The notes beneath the pieces were generated by a model. That model made no database searches, was not told where the DNA came from, and saw only the letters and a list, made by a program, of their open reading frames with translations. DNA of 5,571 bases from Campylobacterota bacterium. GTDB taxonomy: Bacteria; Campylobacterota; Campylobacteria; Campylobacterales; JAADDG01. The position numbers were made by a program, and so were the translations under genes. Where the stretch lies: contig JAADDG010000115.1 in assembly GCA_013154075.1 (NCBI GenBank), positions 1 through 5,571 on the forward strand, written 5' to 3'. Within the stretch, counting starts at the first letter, position 1. Every line of letters starts with the position of its first letter. Below, piece by piece: positions 1 through 5,571 of this stretch.

Positions 1-577
1 TCTTCATAAAATTAAAAAGTCTTCTTACGATACTTCTTGCCATCATCTCTTTGTTTTCAAAAAGCCCCGTTACCGAATCGATAATCGTATACTCTATCTT
101 AAACTCTTTTATGGCGTAAGCGAGAGTGGACAAAAGAGAGGGAATATTTTCTCTAACGGAAGAATTCGAAGCGGCATCTATCAAAATAATATTATCTTCA
201 AATTTCTCAAATTCAAGCCCCATAGCCAAAGCCCTGTATTTCAAAGAAGCCACCACAAAGGGGGCTGGACTCTCTACCGTTATGAAAGCCACTCTCTCTC
301 CTTCGCTGGCTCTCTTAATACTAAACTGCTCCACCATCAAAGATTTCCCCGTATCGCTGACACCCGTTAGATTAAACACCGAAAACTTAGGAATTCCGCC
401 CAAAGATACCTTAACAAGCTCTCCCTCTCTCTCCTCTATCGTAAAAAAAAGATCGTCAAGCCCCTCGATTCCGCTCTTTACCCCTTCCAATTTAGGAATT
501 TTCTCCAAAAGCTCAGAAGGTTTGAAAATAGAGCTTTTTACGATCTCACCTCTCTCATACTCTCCGCTCTTTTCCAT
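1..577 (-). CDS. KaiC-domain RecA-superfamily ATPase, AF_0795-like (3' end cut off by the window)
   Basis: I translated 192 uninterrupted codons leftward from an ATG at 577; the gene runs off the left edge. The protein is a single KaiC-type P-loop ATPase domain. Walker A is GVSDTGKS (residues 72-79), the likely catalytic Glu is E102 in FITVES, and Walker B is YTIID (163-167) followed by SVTGL. The stretches SGIEGLDDLFF (35-45) and LGGIPKFSVFNLTG (59-72) recall the thermophile-associated AF_0795 family of KaiC-domain proteins. From memory of that family's length, roughly 60-80 C-terminal residues lie outside the window. A Shine-Dalgarno AAAGGA (584-589) sits 6 bases before the ATG and supports this start. 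The protein is probably cytosolic. Its role is unknown: such stand-alone KaiC/RadA-like ATPases should not be read as circadian clock proteins. A more general RadA/Rad55-like ATPase is the main alternative. The sequence shows the ATPase fold clearly; the subfamily is recalled, not searched. Confidence 0.85.
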   Translation of the reverse strand, partial: MEKSGEYERGEIVKSSIFKPSELLEKIPKLEGVKSGIEGLDDLFFTIEEREGELVKVSLGGIPKFSVFNLTGVSDTGKSLMVEQFSIKRASEGERVAFITVESPAPFVVASLKYRALAMGLEFEKFEDNIILIDAASNSSVRENIPSLLSTLAYAIKEFKIEYTIIDSVTGLFENKEMMARSIVRRLFNFMK

Positions 578-609
578 AGCAGATCCTTTAACTTTTAACT
601 TTTTTATAT

Positions 610-615
610 ATTATC
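610..615 (-). promoter_or_regulatory. possible -10 element for the KaiC-like gene
   Basis: On the minus strand GATAAT, one mismatch from TATAAT, lies about 33 bases before the ATG at 577 in an A/T-only stretch. No convincing -35 is visible, which is common in Campylobacterota promoters. It lies just beyond the hairpins that follow the upstream gene, which fits a separate transcription start. This is a weak call made on sequence resemblance alone. Confidence 0.3.
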
Positions 616-635
616 CAAATTTTTTACCGAAAGAG

Positions 636-668
636 GCTACAAAAGTAGCAAAGCCCAAAAAGGGCTTT
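636..668 (-). terminator. two abutting hairpins after the rhodanese gene, likely terminator
   Basis: Two perfect inverted repeats lie end to end. The first has 7-base arms AAAGCCC/GGGCTTT (650-656 and 662-668) around a 5-base loop. The second has 5-base arms GCTAC/GTAGC (636-640 and 645-649) around a 4-base loop. The first begins only 2 bases after the stop codon of the gene at 671-1690. On the minus strand the T-run after the first stem is short and runs into the second hairpin, so this is not a textbook intrinsic terminator. On the plus strand it is followed by the T-rich ACTTATTTGTTT, so it could act in either direction. Confidence 0.5.
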
Positions 669-670
669 AC

Positions 671-1690
671 TTATTTGTTTAATAAAGAGAGATTCAAAGC
701 GGGAATAGTGTAATTAATATCAGGAGTGGAAGTATCCACTTGCGGTTTGTAGATGGAGCTATTGTTATCTTTTGAAATATTATTCTCAATAGCTTGATTT
801 ACCGAATTGTTTACATCCGATACCACGGGATTGTTTATTACAAGTTTTTCTACGGGAAGGGAGAGCTTCTCCCAGCTTCCGGGATTATCCGAAAATCCCT
901 CTTTTACGTTTATTACGTTTTTATAGCCGTTTTCTATCAAAATTTCGGCGGCGGTTTTGGATCTATGGCCGTGGGCGCACATAACTATCAACGGATCGGT
1001 TCTATTGTCCTCAAAATTTTCAATATCTTTGATAAATTCTTCATTCAAAACCCTCCTTCCATACTCGTTGTTATAAACAGGTACGTTTATGGAATGTATC
1101 GGATGGCTCTTTTCATACTCCTCCCTCGTTCTGACATCAAAAAACTTAACCCCCAAATTTTGAAGCATATAAGCCTTATAAGCATCAACGTTATAAAAAC
1201 CTTTTTTATCCTTCTCAAGCTTTTCAATAATCTTTTCTATATACTCTTTTTGAGAAATACCCTCATCGTTTAAAAGAGAGTTCACCAAAATATCGAAATA
1301 TTCATTTTCCTCCAAACTATCTATCAAAACCTCTCTTCCCTCTTTATCTATTCGGGATACCCACTCTTTTAGCTCCTCTTCACTCGGCAACGTCTGCGTA
1401 AAAGCTAAAAAAACCTCTTTTACAAACTCTTCATTTGAGAGGTTTCTATCTCTAAACTCTTCACTATTTACGAAAAATTTCACCGCCTCCTTGGCATTTA
1501 GAGGAGTTTGGATATAATTTATCCAAAACATCTCTCCCCCTTCATCGGGAGCCCTATCCAAAACTACCCTATATAGTCTGTCCACAAAAACTTTTATATT
1601 ATCTTCCCTCTTATTTACAAAATCACCCTCCGCATAGAGAGAAAAAAGAGCAAAAAGCAACAAAAACAAAACCAAAAACAGCCTTCTCAT
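671..1690 (-). CDS. exported DUF4214-like/rhodanese-domain protein with Asn-rich tail
   Basis: This is a 339-residue protein. Residues 1-20 form a Sec-type signal peptide (basic MRR, then a Leu/Phe core, ending SLYA before EG), so the mature protein is probably periplasmic or outside the cell. Residues about 35-132 resemble DUF4214, with an FVDRLYRVVLDRAPDEGG start and repeated SEEF/ENEYF-type helix ends. Residues about 165-282 form a rhodanese domain: FDVRTREEYEKSHPIHSINVP (substrate-side motif) and the active-site loop CAHGHRS with C238, the protein's only cysteine. Rhodaneses carry sulfane sulfur on this Cys. Residues 285-339 are an Asn/Ser-rich, probably disordered tail. Six PglB-type sequons occur (N83, N229, N294, N304, N310, N326). 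The ATG is fixed by a strong AAGGAGG (1695-1701) 4 bases upstream and by the signal peptide. The substrate is unknown. The rhodanese call is firm, the DUF4214 call fairly firm. Confidence 0.88.
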   Translation of the reverse strand: MRRLFLVLFLLLFALFSLYAEGDFVNKREDNIKVFVDRLYRVVLDRAPDEGGEMFWINYIQTPLNAKEAVKFFVNSEEFRDRNLSNEEFVKEVFLAFTQTLPSEEELKEWVSRIDKEGREVLIDSLEENEYFDILVNSLLNDEGISQKEYIEKIIEKLEKDKKGFYNVDAYKAYMLQNLGVKFFDVRTREEYEKSHPIHSINVPVYNNEYGRRVLNEEFIKDIENFEDNRTDPLIVMCAHGHRSKTAAEILIENGYKNVINVKEGFSDNPGSWEKLSLPVEKLVINNPVVSDVNNSVNQAIENNISKDNNSSIYKPQVDTSTPDINYTIPALNLSLLNK

Positions 1691-1802
1691 ATCTCCTCCT
1701 TTCCAAAAAGATAATATAAATTTTAGGAAAAGAGCGATTAAAGAGAATTAATTAAATATTATTTACTTTTATCTTTAAATTAAGAAAAGTTATTTGAAAA
1801 GA
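1691..1802 (-). promoter_or_regulatory. AT-rich gap with candidate promoter and strong RBS
   Basis: This 112-base gap separates the permease stop from the rhodanese-gene start. It contains AAGGAGG at 1695-1701 (ribosome binding site) and TATTAT at 1711-1716 on the minus strand, one mismatch from the -10 consensus. No clear -35 is seen; the upstream bases are T-rich, as often in Campylobacterota. The size and composition of the gap suggest that the rhodanese gene can be transcribed on its own, though readthrough from the pgk operon is equally compatible with the orientation. Confidence 0.4.
1765..1790 (-). terminator. weak AT-only hairpin after the permease gene
   Basis: The arms ACTTTT and AAAAGT (1765-1770 and 1785-1790) pair around a 14-base interior in which a further short CTT/AAG pairing is possible. 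The structure starts 13 bases after the permease stop codon. It has almost no G-C pairs and no clean T-run afterwards on the minus strand, so it would be a poor intrinsic terminator. Confidence 0.2.
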
Positions 1803-2765
1803 TCAAACACTTCTTTTAAAGTGAGGATTGAGTTTAAGCAAGATCAAATCGGCTATCATATTTCCAAGAAGAGTCAAAAACGCGGAAATGATCAAAATTC
1901 CCATAATTACGGGATAATCTCTGCTAAGAGCGCTTTGATAAAACAAAAGCCCCATACCGTTTATCGAAAAAATGGACTCAAGTATCACGCTTCCGCCTAT
2001 CAAACCGGGCAAAGAGAGTCCCAAAATAGTGATTATCGGAGGTGAGAGATTGGGTATTATATACTTTTTAAAAAGCCTTTTTCCTTCTATACCTCTCGCT
2101 TTTGCGAAAAATATATAATCGCTTTTTAAGATATCGATCGTAAGACTTCTTATATACATCGCCAAAGAGCCTATTCCCCCAAAAACCATCACGAAAATGG
2201 GAAGAACCAAATGCCAAGCCTCATCCAGATAGTAATCGATCCCGCTTTTTGGCTCCAAAGAGTGAAGTCCGGAAATGGGAAACCATTGAAACTTAACGGA
2301 AAATATCAAAATCAAAAGCAAAGCAAGATAGAAAGAGGGAATGGCAAAACTTATCAACGAAAACTGCTTTAGCGCCTTATCCAAGAAACTATCCTGTTTC
2401 AAAGCCGCCTTTATTCCAAGATAGACGGATAAAGCGAAAATAAAAAGCATACTGATTATATTGATAATAAGCGTAATACCTATCCTTGAAAGAATCTCAT
2501 CTTTTACGGGCTTCCCGCTGGCAAAAGAGATCCCGAAATCCAGAGACAAAATAGATTTCATCCAAGATAGATATTGAATATACAAAGGTTTATCGAGTCC
2601 GTAAATAGTTTTTAGATGCTCCAAAGACTCCTTTGTAATGTTGGGATTTAACTCCCCGGCCGCAAAAAAGGAGTTTGGAGCCATATGTATAGCTATAAAG
2701 GAGATAAGGGAGATGATAAACAGCATCATCCCCAAATAGGCTATCTTCCTTAAAAAGAGTTTCAT
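1803..2765 (-). CDS. ABC transporter permease, OppB/DppB family (BPD_transp_1)
   Basis: This 320-residue integral membrane protein fits the usual length for one of the two permease subunits of peptide/nickel-type ABC importers. Six hydrophobic segments are visible at about 8-28, 97-119, 134-156, 186-205, 242-263 and 284-311. Between the first two is the typical OppB periplasmic region (IYGLDKPLYIQYLSWM, then LDFGISF). The cytoplasmic EAA loop that docks on the ATPase is at about 215-239 (SDYIFFAKARGIEGKRLF, Gly225). The gene starts 4 bases after the fabI stop with no good Shine-Dalgarno, so translational coupling is likely; an in-frame TAG directly before the ATG rules out a longer start. No second permease, ATPase or binding protein is in the window: the next gene downstream is the rhodanese protein. 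The substrate cannot be told from the sequence; peptides are the default guess. Confidence 0.9.
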   Translation of the reverse strand: MKLFLRKIAYLGMMLFIISLISFIAIHMAPNSFFAAGELNPNITKESLEHLKTIYGLDKPLYIQYLSWMKSILSLDFGISFASGKPVKDEILSRIGITLIINIISMLFIFALSVYLGIKAALKQDSFLDKALKQFSLISFAIPSFYLALLLILIFSVKFQWFPISGLHSLEPKSGIDYYLDEAWHLVLPIFVMVFGGIGSLAMYIRSLTIDILKSDYIFFAKARGIEGKRLFKKYIIPNLSPPIITILGLSLPGLIGGSVILESIFSINGMGLLFYQSALSRDYPVIMGILIISAFLTLLGNMIADLILLKLNPHFKRSV

Positions 2766-2769
2766 CTAA

Positions 2770-3591
2770 CTATTTATGCAAATCCCAAGAGATATGAGCT
2801 TTGCCCTCTTCGTCCTCTTCGACCAAAGCCATACCCATGATATTGTAACCGGCGTCCACATAGTGAACTTCACCCGTAACTCCGGACGCAAGATCGCTTA
2901 GAAGATACATAGCGCTGTTTCCCACCTCTTCGATAGTAACGTTCTTTCTAAGAGGAGCGTTTATTTCGTTCCATTTCAAAATCGTTCTGAAATCTCCGAT
3001 TCCGCTTGCCGCCAAAGTCTTGATAGGACCGGCACTTACGGCATTTATCCTGATACCTCTTTTACCGAGATCCACGGCCAAATATCTGACACTCGCCTCC
3101 AAAGCCGCTTTGGCCACACCCATAACGTTGTAATGAGGGATATACTTCACACTTCCTATATAGCTTAGCGTAACTACCGATCCTCCGTCGTTCATCACCG
3201 GAAGAAGCGTTTGACAAAGAGAGATCAAAGAGAAAACGGAGGTATTCATAGCTATCTCGAAATCCTCTTTTTGAGTATCTATAAACTCCCCGTCAAGCGC
3301 TCTTCTTGGAGCGAAAGCTACCGAATGAACCAAGAAATCTATCTTTCCGAAATCCTTCTCGATAGATTCTTTAAGTGCCGCAAGCTCCTCATCCTTGTTT
3401 ACGTCCAAAGGATAGATCTTATCGCTTCCAAGCTCTTTTGCTATAGGCTCCACTCTCTTTTTTAGCTGATCGTTTAGATACGTAAAAGCAAGTTCGGCTC
3501 CCTGCTCTCTACAAGCCTTAGCTATTCCGTAAGCTATGGATTTATTGTTGGCAACTCCGACTATAAGTCCCTTTTTCCCTTTCATTATCAT
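2770..3591 (-). CDS. fabI: enoyl-[acyl-carrier-protein] reductase [NADH] FabI
   Basis: FabI catalyses the last step of each fatty-acid elongation cycle, reducing trans-2-enoyl-ACP with NAD(P)H in the cytosol. The 273-residue protein has the FabI form of the short-chain dehydrogenase fold. The nucleotide-binding GVANNKSIA is at 12-20, and SVAFAP at 90-95. The catalytic pair is Y154 and K161 in YNVMGVAK (Y-x6-K), with the assisting Tyr at 144 in LSYIG. SAGPIKTLAASGI (186-198) forms the substrate loop. The tail (about 252-273, ending WDLHK) is longer than in E. coli and typical of Campylobacterota. A92 occupies the site of E. coli Gly93, where changes affect triclosan binding; Ala is common in related FabIs, so no resistance is inferred. 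It lies in an operon 2 bases after tpiA and 4 bases before the permease gene. Confidence 0.97.
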   Translation of the reverse strand: MIMKGKKGLIVGVANNKSIAYGIAKACREQGAELAFTYLNDQLKKRVEPIAKELGSDKIYPLDVNKDEELAALKESIEKDFGKIDFLVHSVAFAPRRALDGEFIDTQKEDFEIAMNTSVFSLISLCQTLLPVMNDGGSVVTLSYIGSVKYIPHYNVMGVAKAALEASVRYLAVDLGKRGIRINAVSAGPIKTLAASGIGDFRTILKWNEINAPLRKNVTIEEVGNSAMYLLSDLASGVTGEVHYVDAGYNIMGMALVEEDEEGKAHISWDLHK

Positions 3592-3593
3592 CG

Positions 3594-4313
3594 CTATTCC
3601 TCTGCAACTAATTTAGAAATCATAATAATATCGCAAAAGGTATCCACATCCCAACTTGCCGTCCCTATCAAAAGACCGTCACAATTTGGAATCCTCAAGA
3701 TCTCTTTTGCGTTGGAGGGCTTGACGCTACCGCCGTATAAAAGAGGGGATTTGATCTTTAGTCTCAAAGCATCCAAAACCTCTTTTATATCTTCCTCTTT
3801 AGCGCTAAGTCCCGTCCCTATAGCCCATACGGGCTCATAAGCGACTATAAGTTTATCATAATTTAAATCAATATTCTCTAACTGTGAGTATATATAATCC
3901 ATAACGGCCTCAAATCCCTTCTCTCTAACCTCTATCGGCTCCCCTACGCAATAGATTATTCTAAAGCCGTTACTTTTAAAGAAAGAGAACTTCTCAGCCA
4001 CAAACTCTTGGGACTCTTTTAGGATATGTCTTCTTTCACTATGGCCTATTATGATATTTTTCACTTTAAATTCCGAAAGTTGCTCTAATCCTATCTCTCC
4101 GGTAAAAGAGCCCTTTTCCACAGGATAGGCGTTTTGAACGCCTATTTCCAAATTGTCGCTTATTATCGCATATCGATTCAACGCCGTAAAGGGAGGAAAA
4201 ACGAAAACGTCGTCTTTAATAGAGTTTTTGATCAAAAAGCTATCAAGTTTTTCAAGATACTCTCTTGTGCTCTCTCTTGTATGGTTGGTTTTGAAGTTGG
4301 CAGCTATTATCAT
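3594..4313 (-). CDS. tpiA: triosephosphate isomerase
   Basis: TpiA interconverts dihydroxyacetone phosphate and glyceraldehyde 3-phosphate in glycolysis and gluconeogenesis. At 239 residues it is shorter than the usual ~250, as in Campylobacter and Helicobacter. All catalytic landmarks of the TIM barrel are present: N6 and K8 in NFKTN, H91 in GHSERR (90-95), and E160 in YEPVWAIGTG (159-168), which runs into the flexible phosphate loop. The phosphate-binding YGGSVKP (193-199) and GLLIGTAS (213-220) are also present. Small departures from consensus are NFKTN for NWKMN and GTAS for GGAS. Its ATG overlaps the pgk stop by 4 bases (ATGA), and its ribosome binding site GAGG (4321-4324) lies within the end of pgk, so translation of the two is probably coupled. 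Confidence 0.97.
   Translation of the reverse strand: MIIAANFKTNHTRESTREYLEKLDSFLIKNSIKDDVFVFPPFTALNRYAIISDNLEIGVQNAYPVEKGSFTGEIGLEQLSEFKVKNIIIGHSERRHILKESQEFVAEKFSFFKSNGFRIIYCVGEPIEVREKGFEAVMDYIYSQLENIDLNYDKLIVAYEPVWAIGTGLSAKEEDIKEVLDALRLKIKSPLLYGGSVKPSNAKEILRIPNCDGLLIGTASWDVDTFCDIIMISKLVAEE
3598..3603 (-). promoter_or_regulatory. fabI ribosome binding site inside the end of tpiA
   Basis: AGAGGA, formed by the last codons of tpiA (Ala-Glu-Glu), lies 6 bases before the ATG at 3591 and 12 bases before the alternative in-frame ATG (Met3, 3585). The spacing favours the first ATG, which also gives the MIMKGKKG N-terminus I recall from Campylobacter FabI. Confidence 0.65.
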
Positions 4314-5536
4314 ACCGCCGCCTCTTGCTCTTGATCTTGAAGTTTATCCACTTCCAACACCTCTATTCCCGGAAGTTTCTTACCTTCAAGCAGCTCCAAA
4401 CTCGCTCCTCCTCCGGTAGAGATGAAAGTCATCTCATCCACATCTCCGGCTCTCGCCACAACATCGGCTGTATCTCCTCCTCCCACTATCGTAGTGGCGT
4501 GAGATTCGGAGATGTAGTGAGACATCTTGATACTTCCTTTTGAGAACTTATCTATCTCGAAAACTCCCATAGGTCCGTTCCAAAGAATGGTTTGAGCATC
4601 ATTCAAAGCCTCTCTAAAGAGTCTTGAAGTAGCGGGCCCTATATCAAGTCCCATCCACTCTTCGGGAATCTCTTGAATAGGCAAAAACTTAATAGGAGCT
4701 TTCTCGCTAATCTCGGGAGCGACCACGACATCGACGGGAAGATAGAATTTGACTTTAAGCTCAAGAGCCTTTTGCATAATCTTTTTAGCGTCATCTATCA
4801 AATCATCCTCTACAAGAGATTTTCCCACTTCATAGCCTTGAGCTTTTAGGAAAGTAAACGCCATACCTCCGCCGATAATCAATTTATCGACTACGTTTAT
4901 CAGATTGATAAGCGCTTGAAGTTTTCCCGAAACTTTACTTCCTCCTACAACCGCTACGAAAGGCCTTGTCGGATTTTTGATAATTTTATAAAAGAAATTT
5001 ATCTCTTTAGATAACAAAAATCCTCCGGCTCTCTTACCTTTCGGATAGAGTTGAGGCAAAGCGTAAATGGAGGCGTGTTTTCTATGAGAGGCTCCGAAAG
5101 CGTCATTTACGTAGATATCTCCCATCTGCTTTAATTTTTTGGCAAACTCGATATCGTTTTTCGTCTCGCCCGGCTCGAATCTCAAGTTTTCCAAAAGAAG
5201 GATATCTCCCTTTTTCAGATTTTTGGCCTTAGTCATTGCATCTTCGCCGACAACGTCCTTTGCCATAATCACTTCTCTTTGCAAAAGAGATTTAAGCCTC
5301 TTAGCAACCGGTTTTAGAGAATATTTCTCGTCAAACACTCCGGGAGTCGGCCTTTTGAAATGGCTTGCCAAAACCAAAGAGCAATCGTGATCAAGGCAGT
5401 ATCTAATCGTATTTAAAGCCGCTCTGATTCTTCTATCGTCGGAAATGTTTCCGAATTCGTCGGTAGGAACGTTGAAATCGCATCTTATAAAAACTTGCTG
5501 TCCGTCGATATCTATATCTCTTACAGTAGGTATCAT
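4310..5536 (-). CDS. pgk: phosphoglycerate kinase
   Basis: Pgk transfers phosphate between 1,3-bisphosphoglycerate and ADP in the cytosol; in an autotroph it would run mainly in the gluconeogenic direction. The 408-residue protein is complete. The N-domain, binding phosphoglycerate, has RCDFNVP (18-24), DDRRIR (33-38), SHFKRP (58-63), LLENLRFEPGE (114-124) and DAFGASHRKHAS (145-156). The C-domain, binding nucleotide, has VVGGSKVSGK (196-205), GGGMAFTFL (222-230), LDIGPAT (297-303), WNGPMGVFE (319-327), GGGDTADVV (352-360) and STGGGASLELLEGK (373-386). SHFKRP departs from the usual SHLGRP but keeps the His and Arg. The protein ends with a 13-residue Gln/Glu/Ala-rich extension after the usual GIEVLE end. 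AAGGGG (5546-5551) lies 9 bases before the ATG. It is the first gene of the operon seen here; gap often precedes it in this group but lies outside the window. Confidence 0.98.
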   Translation of the reverse strand: MIPTVRDIDIDGQQVFIRCDFNVPTDEFGNISDDRRIRAALNTIRYCLDHDCSLVLASHFKRPTPGVFDEKYSLKPVAKRLKSLLQREVIMAKDVVGEDAMTKAKNLKKGDILLLENLRFEPGETKNDIEFAKKLKQMGDIYVNDAFGASHRKHASIYALPQLYPKGKRAGGFLLSKEINFFYKIIKNPTRPFVAVVGGSKVSGKLQALINLINVVDKLIIGGGMAFTFLKAQGYEVGKSLVEDDLIDDAKKIMQKALELKVKFYLPVDVVVAPEISEKAPIKFLPIQEIPEEWMGLDIGPATSRLFREALNDAQTILWNGPMGVFEIDKFSKGSIKMSHYISESHATTIVGGGDTADVVARAGDVDEMTFISTGGGASLELLEGKKLPGIEVLEVDKLQDQEQEAAV

Positions 5537-5571
5537 CTCTTTTTACCCCTTCTTTGAAAAATTATTTTCCG
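5537..5571 (-). promoter_or_regulatory. pgk leader with ribosome binding site
   Basis: The 35 bases before pgk hold AAGGGG (5546-5551) at a 9-base spacing, preceded by an A/T-rich run. No open frame, hairpin or promoter can be judged in so short a piece; the gap to any upstream gene is at least 35 bases. Confidence 0.5.

Noticed and set aside
421..440. Runs of CTCTCT on the plus strand as simple repeats or regulatory tracts
   Set aside because: They are the complement of GAG/AGA/GAA codons in purine-rich minus-strand genes and recur throughout the window without regular spacing.
1..577. Circadian clock KaiC
   Set aside because: There is one visible ATPase domain, no kaiA or kaiB neighbours in view, and the sequence resembles stand-alone KaiC-domain proteins rather than the double-domain cyanobacterial protein.
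126..713. 195-codon plus-strand open frame
   Set aside because: It lies opposite the KaiC-like gene, whose minus-strand frame has Walker A and B motifs and a good ribosome binding site. The plus-strand translation is Ser/Pro/Leu-rich with no recognisable domain, as expected of an antisense shadow.
794..1273. 159-codon plus-strand open frame
   Set aside because: It is antisense to the rhodanese domain and tail; its translation is rich in Ile, Tyr and Phe with no motif.
1741..1790. AT-rich palindromic patches as a replication origin or regulator site
   Set aside because: The patches consist of A and T only, with no DnaA-box-like or other ordered repeats; base composition alone explains them.
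2977..3320. FabI A92 (E. coli Gly93 site) as a triclosan-resistance signature
   Set aside because: Ala at this site is common in FabI of other bacteria, including Campylobacter as I remember it, so resistance cannot be inferred.
4153..4419. Plus-strand open frames across the tpiA/pgk junction
   Set aside because: Both overlapping frames are opposite well-identified enzyme genes and have no domain or ribosome binding support.

Overview
The window is a compact, moderately AT-rich stretch of bacterial chromosome with every convincing gene on the minus strand. Three things point to a Campylobacterota (Epsilonproteobacteria) genome. The pgk-tpiA-fabI gene order is the one I know from that group. 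The FabI and Pgk proteins closely match the Campylobacter versions I remember, for example the FabI N-terminus starting MIMKGKKG and Pgk motifs such as GGSKVSGK. TpiA is short, as in that group. A KaiC-type ATPase at the left edge resembles a family (AF_0795-like) that I recall being confined to thermophiles, so a thermophilic, probably hydrothermal-vent lineage (Nautiliales, Nitratiruptor, Hydrogenimonas or similar) is my inference. I cannot name the species.

Layout in transcription order, right to left. Positions 5536 to 1803 carry a tightly packed operon: pgk (phosphoglycerate kinase), tpiA (triosephosphate isomerase), fabI (enoyl-ACP reductase) and an OppB/DppB-type ABC transporter permease. 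The junctions are a 4-base overlap, a 2-base gap and a 4-base gap. The first two genes serve lower glycolysis/gluconeogenesis and the third serves fatty-acid elongation. The permease has no visible transporter partners. The operon probably begins upstream of the window, where gap would be expected.

After an AT-rich 112-base gap with a possible promoter, positions 1690 to 671 encode an exported protein that joins a DUF4214-like region, a rhodanese domain with an intact Cys loop, and an Asn/Ser-rich tail. This protein is the most interesting item here. It contains six perfect bacterial PglB-type N-glycosylation sequons (D/E-X-N-X-S/T), four of them within 37 residues of the tail. Its only cysteine is the predicted catalytic one.

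A 93-base gap holding two abutting hairpins separates it from the last gene. That gene (577 to 1, cut by the window edge) encodes the first 192 residues of a KaiC/RecA-superfamily ATPase with intact Walker A and B motifs. I saw no tRNA, rRNA, CRISPR array, insertion sequence or attachment site.
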